A stretch of 62,101 nt of DNA, from contig CAMWUL010000013.1 in NCBI GenBank assembly GCA_947177445.1, positions 1 to 62,101 of the forward strand, given 5' to 3'. The position numbers were made by a program, and so were the translations under genes. Numbering within the stretch: position 1 is the first letter of the stretch; each line of letters starts with the position of its first letter. Positions 17,425 through 26,497 of the stretch are shown here, piece by piece. Below the pieces are notes generated by a model. The model searched no databases, had not been told where the DNA came from, and was given only the letters and a program-made list of their open reading frames with translations. This DNA is from an uncultured Lachnospiraceae bacterium (lineage in GTDB: Bacteria > Bacillota > Clostridia > Lachnospirales > Lachnospiraceae).

Positions 17425-17478
17425 CGGTCTTCCATTTATTTAACAATTTTGTAACAACTCGTAACAAATCCACAATCT

Positions 17479-17507
17479 ATTCTAACAGCATTTTAGGGGC
17501 TTGTAAA
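17479..17507 (-). promoter_or_regulatory. Sigma-A promoter of the M23 peptidase gene
   Basis: TTTACA (17507-17502), 17-bp spacer, TAGAAT (17484-17479) on the minus strand. Its -35 hexamer overlaps the -35 of the opposite-strand promoter (17501-17506), so both are read from the heptamer TTGTAAA. Confidence 0.7.
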
Positions 17508-17529
17508 GTAAGTTTTCCCCGGATATAGT
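17501..17529 (+). promoter_or_regulatory. Sigma-A promoter of the Y-family polymerase gene
   Basis: TTGTAA (17501-17506), 17-bp spacer, TATAGT (17524-17529). It overlaps the divergent M23 promoter at the -35. I find no LexA-type operator around it. Confidence 0.7.
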
Positions 17530-17570
17530 AAAGATAGCAACTATGATACAACTTTTTCGGAGGACTTGCC

Positions 17571-18782
17571 ATGGACACACCCGTTTTTTTCCATATTGAT
17601 GTAAACTCTGCATTTCTCAGCTGGACAGCTCTGGCTCTTCTGGAGGCAGGCCACGATACGGATCTTCGGCAGATTCCTTCTATTATAGGGGGCGACATGA
17701 GCACCCGTCACGGCGTGGTTCTGGCAAAATCCATCCCGGCCAAGGCATACGGCATCGTCACCGGAGAGCCTGTGGCAAACGCCTTCCGCAAATGTCCGGG
17801 CCTGGTCACCGCTCCCCCGGACCATGCGCTTTATCACAAAAGAAGCAGTGAAATGATCGCGTATCTGGCCGGCGTCTGTCCCGATCTGGAACAGGTCAGT
17901 ATTGATGAATGCTATATGGATTATACCCCTATTTCCCATAATTATGCATCTCCGGAGACAGCCGCCGCACTGATCAAGGACACCATACGCGAAAAATTTG
18001 GTTTCACAGTCAATGTAGGAATCTCAGACCGGAAGGTTCTGGCCAAGATGGCCTCGGATTTTAAAAAGCCGGATCTGGTACACACCCTGTATTGCGGGGA
18101 GATCCGGGAAAAGCTCTGGCCGCTTCCCGTTTCGTCTCTGTTTATGTGCGGGCGTTCCAGTGTAAATGTGCTTCGCAACCTGGGGATCCTTACCATAGGA
18201 GATCTGGCCAAAACCGATCCCTCCATTCTGGAATCTCACTTAAAAAGCCATGGACGGACGCTGTGGAACTATGCCAACGGCCGGGACAGCTCCGGTATTT
18301 TCTCCGAGCCTGCAAAGGCAAAGGGCATCGGAAATTCCGTCACTCTGTCCGCCGACGCCGTCACACGGGAGGAAGCCGCCAGATTCCTGCTGAAGCTTTC
18401 AGAATCCGTGGGCCGGAGACTTCGGGCCTCCCACCAGCTGGCAGGACTTGTGTGCACCGAAATCAAGTACCACACCTTCCGCTCCGTGTCCCACCAGACA
18501 GTGCTGGACGTCCCCACCGACTCCACCGATCAGATATACCGGCAGGCCTGCGCTTTGTTCGACGAGCTCTGGGACGGCACCCCCATTCGGCTGTTGGGCA
18601 TTCGCACCGGCCGTCTGGCAGAGGAAACGGATCCCATACAGCTGAGCCTGTTTGACCCTGATTTTTCCGTTTCCGAAAAACAGAAAAAGCTGGATGCGGC
18701 GCTGGATCAGATCCGCAGCCGCTTCGGTCAGGACGCCATAAAAAGAGGGAGCCTTGTAGACTCCCCCCGTTCCGATCTGTAA
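17571..18782 (+). CDS. Y-family translesion DNA polymerase
   Basis: Error-prone lesion bypass polymerase, 403 aa. HIDVNSAFLSW carries the first catalytic Asp (D10), and SIDECYMD carries the D112/E113 pair. The thumb and little-finger region follows. Near the C-terminus QLSLF is a canonical beta-clamp binding motif. GGAGG sits seven bases before the ATG. It resembles the Clostridia branch between DinB and UmuC, so I give no symbol. SOS control is not visible in the promoter. Confidence 0.92.
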   Translation: MDTPVFFHIDVNSAFLSWTALALLEAGHDTDLRQIPSIIGGDMSTRHGVVLAKSIPAKAYGIVTGEPVANAFRKCPGLVTAPPDHALYHKRSSEMIAYLAGVCPDLEQVSIDECYMDYTPISHNYASPETAAALIKDTIREKFGFTVNVGISDRKVLAKMASDFKKPDLVHTLYCGEIREKLWPLPVSSLFMCGRSSVNVLRNLGILTIGDLAKTDPSILESHLKSHGRTLWNYANGRDSSGIFSEPAKAKGIGNSVTLSADAVTREEAARFLLKLSESVGRRLRASHQLAGLVCTEIKYHTFRSVSHQTVLDVPTDSTDQIYRQACALFDELWDGTPIRLLGIRTGRLAEETDPIQLSLFDPDFSVSEKQKKLDAALDQIRSRFGQDAIKRGSLVDSPRSDL

Positions 18783-18842
18783 GCGTCCGGGCTCTCCCTG
18801 CCATGACGCGACACTTTAAAAATGCTGCGCTCCCGCACACTC

Positions 18843-19436
18843 CTACACTCCCTTACGCTTCCTTCCGTTCCCCGGCTTCTTCCGAATGCTGTAGCCAAAG
18901 GTTCCCAGCTGTTCCCCGCAGGCCAGGTAAGCGCCGTGGGAATAGACCACAGGCCGGGCCTTCTCCAGGCAGAACCTGCGGTTTTCGTCCATGTACTGCT
19001 CGTCTGCATGGACGGCCTCCACCTGTGCCAAAAACAGATCGTGGGAACCCAGCGGAATAATCTCCTTCACCCTGCACTCGATATTCACCGGACTCTCCCC
19101 GATCAAAGGAGCGCTGACGCTGCCTGCCTGAAGGGGCGTCAATCCCAGCTCCCTGAATTTATCCACATCCCGTCCGCTTTTCACGCCGCAATAGTCCGCG
19201 GCCCGAACCAGCCTGCTGGTGGTCAGGTTCACAACAAACTCTCCCGTTTCCTTCAATATAGAATAGGAATATCTCTCGGGACGCACCGAAATACTCACCA
19301 TAGGCGGGGAGGTGCATACCGTCCCCGCCCAGGCTATGGTGATAATATTGTATTTCCCGTTCCGGTCTGCCAGACTCACCATGACCACCGGCAGCGGATA
19401 CAGCATGTTTCCCGGCTTCCATATTTCCTTTGCCAT
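18843..19436 (-). CDS. Flavin reductase family protein (FMN-binding split barrel)
   Basis: Probably an FMN-dependent oxidoreductase of the flavin-reductase-like group. NIITIAWAGTVCTSPP and VSISVRPERYSY match the FMN-binding core, followed by EFVVNLTT and YCGVKSGRDVDKF. About 197 aa. A GTG lies directly before the ATG; I use the ATG at 19436, although no strong ribosome binding site is present. It lies 19 bp behind the coiled-coil membrane protein and may be read through from it. The physiological substrate is unknown. Confidence 0.82.
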   Translation of the reverse strand: MAKEIWKPGNMLYPLPVVMVSLADRNGKYNIITIAWAGTVCTSPPMVSISVRPERYSYSILKETGEFVVNLTTSRLVRAADYCGVKSGRDVDKFRELGLTPLQAGSVSAPLIGESPVNIECRVKEIIPLGSHDLFLAQVEAVHADEQYMDENRRFCLEKARPVVYSHGAYLACGEQLGTFGYSIRKKPGNGRKRKGV

Positions 19437-19455
19437 CACCCGTACCGCCCTGTTC

Positions 19456-20046
19456 TTAGAAAAGCTTGATGTTCAGCAGGTTCAGAAGCTGCATTGCCGC
19501 TCCCGCCAAAGAAATCACCAGCGCGGCAATGGAAATTCCCAGCACAGCCTTCAGCCGGCCTGCCAGCGCTTTGGCAGCCGCTTCCTGCTTTCCGTTCTCT
19601 TCCACCACCACGGACTGTACGTTCCGGTAAACCTTCACGCACTCTTTATGGATACTGTCATTCAACATATTCCATTTATCTTCCATACGGAAGCCGTCCT
19701 GCTCCGCCCGCTCTGTCAGCTCCTTCTCCAGAGCATCCCTGAGCTCCTCCAGCTGCTGGGTCAATATGATGGGTATCTGTTCCAGGGTCGTGTTATCCAG
19801 CTGCACGGCCCGGATCTTTCCGATTCCCTCCTCTACCAGGCGGCTGATCTTTTCCGCCTCCACCGGAGGCGTCTGGAGCCGGCCCTCCGCCTCGTCGATG
19901 AGCTTACCGAGCTTTTCCAGACAGTCGTTATATTCCTGCAGCTGATTTTTCACTCTGTTCAGCTCTTCCGTATCTGCCGCCGTATTTGCCTTGATGATCT
20001 CCTGCGCTGTCAGCTTCTGTGCCAGCTTGTCCATAAACATATCCAT
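19456..20046 (-). CDS. Conserved coiled-coil protein with C-terminal membrane anchor
   Basis: A protein of 196 aa that I recognise only as a recurrent Lachnospiraceae hypothetical. The N-terminus reads MDMFMDKLAQKLTAQEIIKA. Residues about 25-160 are rich in Glu, Leu, Lys and Gln with heptad-like spacing, and a final hydrophobic helix (VLGISIAALVISLAGAAMQL) is a tail anchor. The start at 20046 follows GGGGGA; the upstream in-frame ATG at 20067 has no site. A role as a membrane-tethered scaffold is only a guess from shape. Confidence 0.75.
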   Translation of the reverse strand: MDMFMDKLAQKLTAQEIIKANTAADTEELNRVKNQLQEYNDCLEKLGKLIDEAEGRLQTPPVEAEKISRLVEEGIGKIRAVQLDNTTLEQIPIILTQQLEELRDALEKELTERAEQDGFRMEDKWNMLNDSIHKECVKVYRNVQSVVVEENGKQEAAAKALAGRLKAVLGISIAALVISLAGAAMQLLNLLNIKLF

Positions 20047-20128
20047 GCTTATCCCCCGCGCCCGCATCGACTATGCCAACACCGGCGTTTTTTACTTTTC
20101 CTGAAAATTACACAATAAACGCAAAATC

Positions 20129-20157
20129 ATCTTACCATAAAATGCGGCATATGACAA
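20129..20157 (-). promoter_or_regulatory. Sigma-A promoter of the coiled-coil membrane protein
   Basis: TTGTCA (20157-20152), 17-bp spacer, TAAGAT (20134-20129) on the minus strand. It lies just behind the stop of the upstream glycosidase. Confidence 0.65.
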
Positions 20158-20172
20158 CACTGCTTTCACACA

Positions 20173-21723
20173 TTATTTCCGGGCAATGGCCAGCACCGCC
20201 ATTCCCTCCCGGCCCGGCAGCCTTACCTCCACTCTCCCGTTTACTCCCTCGGCCTGCACCTTCCGGGTCATCTCCCAGGTATCGATTATCTCGATCCTGT
20301 ATTCATGGGACTGGGGCAGTTCTATGGTGTCCCGCCTGCAGCAGCGCAGATCGTAATAATACAGATAGGCCAGCTCTTTGCAGTGCCCGCTCCAGCCATG
20401 CTCGGAAGCAGAAAAAAGCATTCTGTCCGTGTAGCTCATCCGCAGGTAGCTTCCCGTAAAGTGCCGCACCTCTTCCGGCACTGTCTTCAAAATTTCTTCC
20501 TCCCTGCCTTCCGGAATAGTTCGCAGCTGATCCATACCCAGAATCAACGGCTCTATGGGGCCGGGCAGCTCCTGCACCAGCTCCTTTAAAAAGGCGATCC
20601 GCCTGGGGCTCTCCCCCTTCAGCACGCCTCCCTTGGCCCACCACAGCACGTCCTCCGGATCAAGGAAGGTCTCCCCATGGGTACAGTAGGCGCCGCTTAC
20701 CACCGTGCGCCAGAAACGGGCAGTCATCTCCCTTGCGGAAATACATCCCCACATTTCCGGGATGTCACCCTCATAGCAGCACTCGTCGATCATCACAGGC
20801 TTTTTATAGGCTTCCCACCACATGGGAATCCTGGTCAGCTCCTTGGTCTGAATGCTCACATGGGTCACATTTTCCCGGGAGTAATCCCACGGAGCAAAGC
20901 AGTTATGGTTGGACAGCAGGTGGCGGTACGGGTCATTGGCCGCCACAAATTCCTCAATCTGCTCAAAATCCTCCAAAGATTTGGCAGGTGCGCACAGATC
21001 ATACTCATTGGCCAGACTCCACCATACATTGGGAAAAGCGGAAAGCCTGCGCAGCGCGTAATCCAGATAAACCAGATTTTCCTCCTGAGAAAGCTTCGAA
21101 AAACCCCATCTGTCGTAGGGGTGGAACAGGATAATATCCGCCTGAATCCCCAGCTTCAAAAGCTGGGTCAGCCGCTCCTCAAAATGCCTCCAGAAAGCGA
21201 TGCAGGGCCGGGTCACATCCCACCTGTCCTCTGTTTTTTCAAAAGCATAAAACTGCGGTTCATTCGCATTATAATTATAATGCTTGGGAAAAACGCAGAA
21301 CCGTACCTTATTAAAGGGAGAGGACGCCAGACTCTCCAGGCTCTGTTCGATCCGCTCCTGCTCCTGATGCATCAGGGCATATATGGTGGTGCCGAAGGGG
21401 CGGAAAAGGGTGCCGTCCGAATATGCAAAGTGCTGTTCCCGGGCCCTGACGATGCCGTGCGCATCCCACACAGACCCATGAGCAGCCTCCGCCGCACACT
21501 CTTCACTGCCTTCTGCCTGAATCACACCAGTCACTCTCCAGCTCCAGACACCGGTCTTTTCCGGAAAAAAGCGCACCTTGTACACCCCGTCCCCATCATA
21601 GAAGCCTTTCGCCTTCACTGTTGTTTCGCCGTTTGTAAAAACGGCCTCCAGGGAAACGGACGCCCATTCCTTCGTCAGAACCTCTCCCTGAAATACCAGC
21701 TCCTTCATCTCATACTGTCTCAT
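20173..21723 (-). CDS. DUF5060/DUF5605-type glycoside hydrolase (clan GH-A-like)
   Basis: Predicted intracellular glycosidase of 516 aa with no signal peptide. An N-terminal beta-sandwich (about 1-90; FYDGDGVYKVRFFPEKTGVW) is typical of DUF5060. The TIM barrel runs from about 100 to 400, with VWWSLANEYD supplying the likely acid/base E240 and KPVMIDECCYEGD the likely nucleophile E314. A C-terminal beta domain follows. Relatives occur beside DUF4038 enzymes, a family that includes GH140 apiosidases, but this exact family has no substrate I can state. It is last in the operon with kinase, transketolase and isomerase genes, so it probably releases the sugar they use. Confidence 0.82.
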   Translation of the reverse strand: MRQYEMKELVFQGEVLTKEWASVSLEAVFTNGETTVKAKGFYDGDGVYKVRFFPEKTGVWSWRVTGVIQAEGSEECAAEAAHGSVWDAHGIVRAREQHFAYSDGTLFRPFGTTIYALMHQEQERIEQSLESLASSPFNKVRFCVFPKHYNYNANEPQFYAFEKTEDRWDVTRPCIAFWRHFEERLTQLLKLGIQADIILFHPYDRWGFSKLSQEENLVYLDYALRRLSAFPNVWWSLANEYDLCAPAKSLEDFEQIEEFVAANDPYRHLLSNHNCFAPWDYSRENVTHVSIQTKELTRIPMWWEAYKKPVMIDECCYEGDIPEMWGCISAREMTARFWRTVVSGAYCTHGETFLDPEDVLWWAKGGVLKGESPRRIAFLKELVQELPGPIEPLILGMDQLRTIPEGREEEILKTVPEEVRHFTGSYLRMSYTDRMLFSASEHGWSGHCKELAYLYYYDLRCCRRDTIELPQSHEYRIEIIDTWEMTRKVQAEGVNGRVEVRLPGREGMAVLAIARK

Positions 21724-21753
21724 TGTGATTGCTCCTTCTTTATGTTTTCTATT

Positions 21754-23256
21754 TCATTCTTGTTTTGATTTTATTCCATTTTCCTGCCCGTGGCTCATGG
21801 CCAGCTCCACGCCATGTCTCCAGCCCGCCAGCTTCTTTTCCCGCAGCTCCTTTTCCATTCCGGGCCTGTATTTCATGCCAGTTCCGCAATCTACGGACGC
21901 CTCCCCGTAAAGCCCGATCCCTAAGCCTGCGGCATAGGCAGCCCCCCATCCGGACAGCTCCTCCCGCGCGGAAACCGCCACCTCTTTTTCCAGTATATCA
22001 CATTGAAACTGCATCAGATAGTCATTTTTTGCCGCGCCGCCGTCTGCCCGAAGACACGAAACCATAAATCCGGCATCCGCCTCCATAGTGCGCACCACGT
22101 CCGCTATCTGATAGGCGATACATTCCACCCCCGCTCGAACCAGCTCCTTTCTTCCGGTGGATCGGGTTATACCGGTAAAAAGCCCCTCGGCGCAGCTGTC
22201 CCAATAGGGCGCCCCCAGACCCGTAAACGCCGGGATCAGGTACAGGCTGTCATCCGGATCCGCCTGCCTGCACAGCGCTTCGGTCTCCTCCGGAGAAGCG
22301 ATCAGCCCCGCATTGTCCTTCATCCAGGAAACCACCGCGCCGGCATAGTTGATATTTCCCTCCAGCACATATTCCACCTTCCCCCGCAGCCCCCAGGCCA
22401 GGGAGGTCACCAGTCCATGCCTGCTTGCCGCCGGCTTTTCCCCGGTCTGCATCATAACCGAGGAGCCGGTTCCATAAGTGGCCTTGCACATTCCCGGCAG
22501 CAGGCATCCCTGCCCCAGCAGTGCGCCGTGGGAGTCCCCCAGCACTCCGTGTATGGGAACAGGCTTCGGCAGAAAGCCCTCCAGGTCCGTATATCCAAAG
22601 CAATCGTCCGAAGCCTGTACCCGGGGAAGAATTCCGGGATCAATGCCAAACAGGGCACAGATCTCCTGATCCCACTTCTTTTCATAAATATTATAAAGCT
22701 GAGTCCGGGAGGCATTGGAGTAATCCGTCAAATAGGATTTTCCTCCCGTAAGGCGATACACCAGCCAGGTGTCCATGGTTCCCAGCGCCAATGGGCCTTC
22801 TGTTTCCCCGCCTTCTCCAGTATGCTCCAGCATCCACCGAAACTTGGCCGCCGGAAAATAGGGTGACAGAAAGAGTCCCGTCTTCTCCCGAATTCTTTCC
22901 GCCGCCCGGGAAATATCCTGCCTTTTGCAGATCCTGTCCGCCCGGGCACACTGCCACACCACCGCATGGCACAAAGGCTTTCCGGTTCCCGCATCCCAGG
23001 CTAGGGAGGTCTCCCGCTGGTTGCTGATGCCGATAGCCGCCACATGGCTTTTCTTGATACCGGCTGACTGGATCACATCCCGGCAGACCATAATCACATT
23101 GCGGTATATTTCCTCCGGGTCATGGGATATCCATCCCTTCTCATTGACGATCTGGCGGTGAGGCCGGTCCTTACGTCCCGCCAGATTGCCTTCCTCGTCA
23201 AACAGCAGCGCCTTTGTGCCCTGCGTGCTCTGATCAATCCCCAAAATATATTTCAT
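21754..23256 (-). CDS. FGGY carbohydrate kinase, GlpK-like subgroup
   Basis: ATP-dependent sugar or polyol kinase with the two-domain actin fold. ILGIDQSTQGTKALLFD is phosphate loop 1, GISNQRETSLAWD and VVWQCARAD follow the glycerol kinase pattern, GALLGQGCLLPGMCKATYGT is phosphate loop 2, and the FGGY-like segment is seen in SCLRADGGAAKNDYLMQFQ. The length of 500 aa is normal. The start at 23256 follows GGGGAGG. The sequence alone suggests glycerol, but the operon holds no glpF or glpD and does hold split transketolase and isomerase genes. A ketose substrate such as apulose or a pentulose is therefore more likely. Confidence 0.85.
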   Translation of the reverse strand: MKYILGIDQSTQGTKALLFDEEGNLAGRKDRPHRQIVNEKGWISHDPEEIYRNVIMVCRDVIQSAGIKKSHVAAIGISNQRETSLAWDAGTGKPLCHAVVWQCARADRICKRQDISRAAERIREKTGLFLSPYFPAAKFRWMLEHTGEGGETEGPLALGTMDTWLVYRLTGGKSYLTDYSNASRTQLYNIYEKKWDQEICALFGIDPGILPRVQASDDCFGYTDLEGFLPKPVPIHGVLGDSHGALLGQGCLLPGMCKATYGTGSSVMMQTGEKPAASRHGLVTSLAWGLRGKVEYVLEGNINYAGAVVSWMKDNAGLIASPEETEALCRQADPDDSLYLIPAFTGLGAPYWDSCAEGLFTGITRSTGRKELVRAGVECIAYQIADVVRTMEADAGFMVSCLRADGGAAKNDYLMQFQCDILEKEVAVSAREELSGWGAAYAAGLGIGLYGEASVDCGTGMKYRPGMEKELREKKLAGWRHGVELAMSHGQENGIKSKQE

Positions 23257-23299
23257 TTCAGCCTCCCCGGGCAAAACCGCCTGTTTCCGATGCCCTTTT

Positions 23300-24235
23300 T
23301 CAGATTAATGCCGCTTTCACCGCCCGGGCGATGCCTTCCCCATCCAGACCGTAATGGTGAAAAATCTCCCTGTTGGTTCCGCCCACCAGATGCTCATCCG
23401 GCAGCGCCAGCTGCAGCACCTTCATGGGATTTTCCCGGCATATCACCTGGGATACAAGACTCCCCAGACCACCGAAGACGGAATGCTCCTCCACCGTAAC
23501 CAGCAGCCTCACATTCCGGGCATGCCAAAGCAGCGTCTCCTGATCCAGAGGCTTCAGGCAGTACATATCCACCACTCCGGCATCGATACCCTGTTCCTCC
23601 AGCAGCCTGGCTGCCTCTGCCGCATAAGGCACCATCTCCCCGCAGGCCACAATGACCGCATCCCTTCCTTTGCGCAGCACTCCTGCCCGGTTCAATACGA
23701 AATCTGTTTTTTCATCATAAACATCCTCTGTGGCAGAACGGCTGACCCGCACATAAGCCGGCTTCTCATCCCCGAGAAGGGCGTCTATCAGCTTCGCCGT
23801 CTGAAAGCGGTCACTGGGAAAATATACCCGCATACCCGGAAGGGCCGCCATGGCCGCAATATCCTGACAGGAGTGATGGGTCATTCCCAACGCCCCGTAG
23901 CTGACTCCTCCGCTGATGCCGATGAGTGTCACATTGACCTCCGAATAGGCCACATCCACCTTGGCCTGTTCATAGCTTCTGGCCGCCAGAAAGCTGGCAG
24001 GGGAGGCTGCAAACACTTTCTTCCCGCAGGATGCCAGCCCGGCGGACACGGTTACCAGATTCTGCTCCGCGATCCCCATCTCCACGAACTGCTCCGGATA
24101 CCGCTCCGCAAAAGGCCCCAGTGAGGCGGATCCTCTGGAATCGGAGCAAACCACCACAATGTCCCTGTCCTTTTGCGCCGCCTTCAATAAGGTATCGCAA
24201 ATCACCTGCCTGTTCGTTATCCGCTCCGTGTTCAT
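23300..24235 (-). CDS. Transketolase, C-terminal subunit
   Basis: Pyrimidine-binding and C-terminal domains of a split, TPP-dependent transketolase (311 aa). VEMGIAEQNLVTVSAGLA contains the catalytic Glu that activates TPP, ALGMTHHSCQDIA is the substrate loop, and the C-terminal domain ends in VTVEEHSVFGGLGS. It must pair with the upstream subunit; the two genes overlap by ATGA, so translation is coupled. A split transketolase in a sugar operon usually serves a dedicated ketose phosphate. Confidence 0.93.
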   Translation of the reverse strand: MNTERITNRQVICDTLLKAAQKDRDIVVVCSDSRGSASLGPFAERYPEQFVEMGIAEQNLVTVSAGLASCGKKVFAASPASFLAARSYEQAKVDVAYSEVNVTLIGISGGVSYGALGMTHHSCQDIAAMAALPGMRVYFPSDRFQTAKLIDALLGDEKPAYVRVSRSATEDVYDEKTDFVLNRAGVLRKGRDAVIVACGEMVPYAAEAARLLEEQGIDAGVVDMYCLKPLDQETLLWHARNVRLLVTVEEHSVFGGLGSLVSQVICRENPMKVLQLALPDEHLVGGTNREIFHHYGLDGEGIARAVKAALI

Positions 24236-25050
24236 GCAAGCGCCACCTCCAATTCTCTCACTGCCGTCTCATACTGCTCCCGGCTCATGACTCCATGATG
24301 CCAGCCCTTTTGATCCTCCATGAAGGAAACACCCTTTCCCTTCACCGTGCAGGCCAGCAGAACCGAAGGCCTGCCCCGGAAAGCGGCTGCCTCCCGGAAG
24401 GCCTCCGTCAGCTGCCCGCAATGGTTCCCGTCAGCTACCGGTATCACATTCCACCCAAAGCTTTTGAACTTTTCACCCAGATCGCTGCTGTCCATAACCT
24501 GCCCGGTGGGACCGCTGATCTGCAGACGATTCAGATCCACAACGGCACAGAGATTGTCCAGTCTGTAATGGGCCGCCGCCATCATCGCCTCATAATTGGA
24601 GCCCTCCGCCATCTCTCCATCCCCCAGCACCACATAGGTCCGATAGCTTTTCTGATCCATCCTTGCCGCCAGAGCCATGCCCACGCCCAGCGCCAGCCCA
24701 TGTCCCAGAGATCCCGAGTTCATCTCGATACCGGGCACAGCTGTGTTGGGATGACCGATAAACCGGGAGCCGAAGGCACTGAAGGTCTCAATGGCCTCCT
24801 GCTTGTCAAAAAAGCCCCGATCTCCCAGCACCATATACAGCGCATCCACACAATGCCCCTTGCTCAGCAGAAAACGATCCCGGTTTCCGTCTCTCCAGTT
24901 TTCCGGAGACACATTCATCACCTCATAATACAACACCGTTAAAATATCGATCACACTCAGATCGCCGCCCACATGTCCCGCCCCGGAGCGATAAACCTCC
25001 TCAATGATATCCCGGCGCAGCTCATATGCTTTTTTTGTCAAACCATCCAT
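24232..25050 (-). CDS. Transketolase, N-terminal subunit
   Basis: TPP diphosphate-binding half of the split transketolase (272 aa). SGAGHVGGDLSVIDIL carries the His that contacts TPP, and VVLGDGEMAEGSNYEAMM with VVDLNRLQ is the GDG-N metal/TPP motif. The start at 25050 follows GAGGT. An ATG at 25068 overlaps the isomerase stop as ATGA and could be an alternative coupled start. Confidence 0.93.
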   Translation of the reverse strand: MDGLTKKAYELRRDIIEEVYRSGAGHVGGDLSVIDILTVLYYEVMNVSPENWRDGNRDRFLLSKGHCVDALYMVLGDRGFFDKQEAIETFSAFGSRFIGHPNTAVPGIEMNSGSLGHGLALGVGMALAARMDQKSYRTYVVLGDGEMAEGSNYEAMMAAAHYRLDNLCAVVDLNRLQISGPTGQVMDSSDLGEKFKSFGWNVIPVADGNHCGQLTEAFREAAAFRGRPSVLLACTVKGKGVSFMEDQKGWHHGVMSREQYETAVRELEVALA

Positions 25051-25064
25051 GTTGATACCTCGCT

Positions 25065-26462
25065 TCATCCGTAAACAGCCGCCCTTATTTCCTCCTCGTT
25101 GTCATCATACAGGTCCGGCTTTACCCCGATATATTTACAGGCCTCGTACAGAACCGGCACCACATTTTTATGAATGCCCACGCAGTGATGAATGTAAGGC
25201 CCTTCCACAAGCTTCGCCTCCAGCTTCTTAAGGTTCTTTACCTCCACCCACACATATGTCCCCTTGGTGTAGGGTCCCTCTATACCTCTGGCATTGCCCA
25301 GAAGCAGGGAATATTCCCCGTTATCACCGTCAAACCGGCACAGGGTCATTTCGCCCTTTTTCGCCTCTGCCTCCACGGCCCCCGGATAATCGAAAGCCAA
25401 AGGATAGCCGATCACGGGCTTTGACGCCGCGCAGGATATGGGCCAGGGACCGCAGTGCTGCAAAAGCTCGCCGTTCTCGTTGTCGGGATGACGCACGGTC
25501 CAGTCCGCAAAAAAGGTCCTGTTGGTCCCCATTCCCGCGGCCTCGCAGAGCACCGCCGTAATGGCTCCGTGAATATCCGTCTCGCACACTACCGGAAAGC
25601 CTTCCTCGTTCAGCAGACTGTTTGCCGCGCAGGGCATGATGCCGATCTCTCCCTGCAGCGCATTCCAGCACTGAATGGCCGCCGCATTACAGCCGTACCG
25701 GTCCGCCAGCCTCCTTATGGCAATCTTCAGCGCAGCGATATTTTCCAGCTCCTCGTCTTTTACCTTCACCTGGAAATTTTCCCGGCAAAAGGCCATAACC
25801 TGCGCTGTTTCAGTGCCCTCCTCCCTGGCCCTTCGAATTTCCGCCGTCAGCTCCGGGATCGGCACGGGAGACAGCTGAATGCTGAAGGTCTCCAGAAGCT
25901 CTCCCTCATTGCACATGGTAGACCAGAAATCAAAGGGACGGGGGCCGATCTGCAGGATCCTGGTCCTGCGGAAAGCCTTTACCACATTGCATACTGCCAA
26001 AAACCGGTAAATGCCTTCGGCAAAGGCCTCATCCTCCAGCCGGCAGTTGCAAAGATAGGTAAAAGGCACACGAAACCGCCTCAGCACCTTGCCCGTGGCA
26101 AAAAGTCCGCACTGACTGTCACGCAGGCGCACCCCGTTTTCGTCCGGCCTCTCATCCCTGGGCCCCCACAAGAGCACCGGCACATTCAGCTCCTTTGCCA
26201 GTCTTGCCACCTGATATTCCGTTCCGAAATTTCCGTGGGGAAAAAACAATCCGTCCACTCCCGCCTCCCGGAACCTTTCCCTGATCCGGATCCTGTCAGC
26301 CTCGTCATGCAGAAGCCCGTCTTCGGCAATATCCGCAATATCCACAAATTCCACTCCCAGCTCCCGCAGCTTTGCTCTGGTGAGGTCCGCATACTTCACC
26401 GCGTCCGGCGCCGAAAAAATACTCCGCCTGGTAGGGGCATACCCCAATAGGATTCTGTCCAT
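25065..26462 (-). CDS. L-fucose/L-arabinose isomerase family protein
   Basis: Metal-dependent aldose-ketose isomerase fold, 465 aa, first gene of the operon. FFPHGNFGTEYQVARLAKEL is the N-terminal Rossmann-like part; IGPRPFDFWSTMCNEGELLE, AIQCWNALQGEIGIMPC and VVCETDIHGAITAVL belong to the FucI/AraA central and C-terminal parts. It is not close enough to FucI or AraA to give a substrate. Because the next genes encode transketolase halves and a kinase, it probably makes the ketose that the kinase phosphorylates. GGGAGAG precedes the ATG. Its leader contains inverted-repeat element B. Confidence 0.8.
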   Translation of the reverse strand: MDRILLGYAPTRRSIFSAPDAVKYADLTRAKLRELGVEFVDIADIAEDGLLHDEADRIRIRERFREAGVDGLFFPHGNFGTEYQVARLAKELNVPVLLWGPRDERPDENGVRLRDSQCGLFATGKVLRRFRVPFTYLCNCRLEDEAFAEGIYRFLAVCNVVKAFRRTRILQIGPRPFDFWSTMCNEGELLETFSIQLSPVPIPELTAEIRRAREEGTETAQVMAFCRENFQVKVKDEELENIAALKIAIRRLADRYGCNAAAIQCWNALQGEIGIMPCAANSLLNEEGFPVVCETDIHGAITAVLCEAAGMGTNRTFFADWTVRHPDNENGELLQHCGPWPISCAASKPVIGYPLAFDYPGAVEAEAKKGEMTLCRFDGDNGEYSLLLGNARGIEGPYTKGTYVWVEVKNLKKLEAKLVEGPYIHHCVGIHKNVVPVLYEACKYIGVKPDLYDDNEEEIRAAVYG

Positions 26463-26497
26463 CGTATTCTCTCCCTTCTCTTACCTGCTTTTGTACT

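Noticed and set aside
15898..17454. 518-codon plus-strand ORF opposite the M23 peptidase
   Set aside because: Antisense shadow; the minus strand carries LysM, G5 and M23 motifs.
21754..23256. Housekeeping glycerol kinase glpK
   Set aside because: Motifs are GlpK-like, but the operon contains split transketolase and isomerase genes and no glycerol facilitator or dehydrogenase, so a ketose substrate is more likely.
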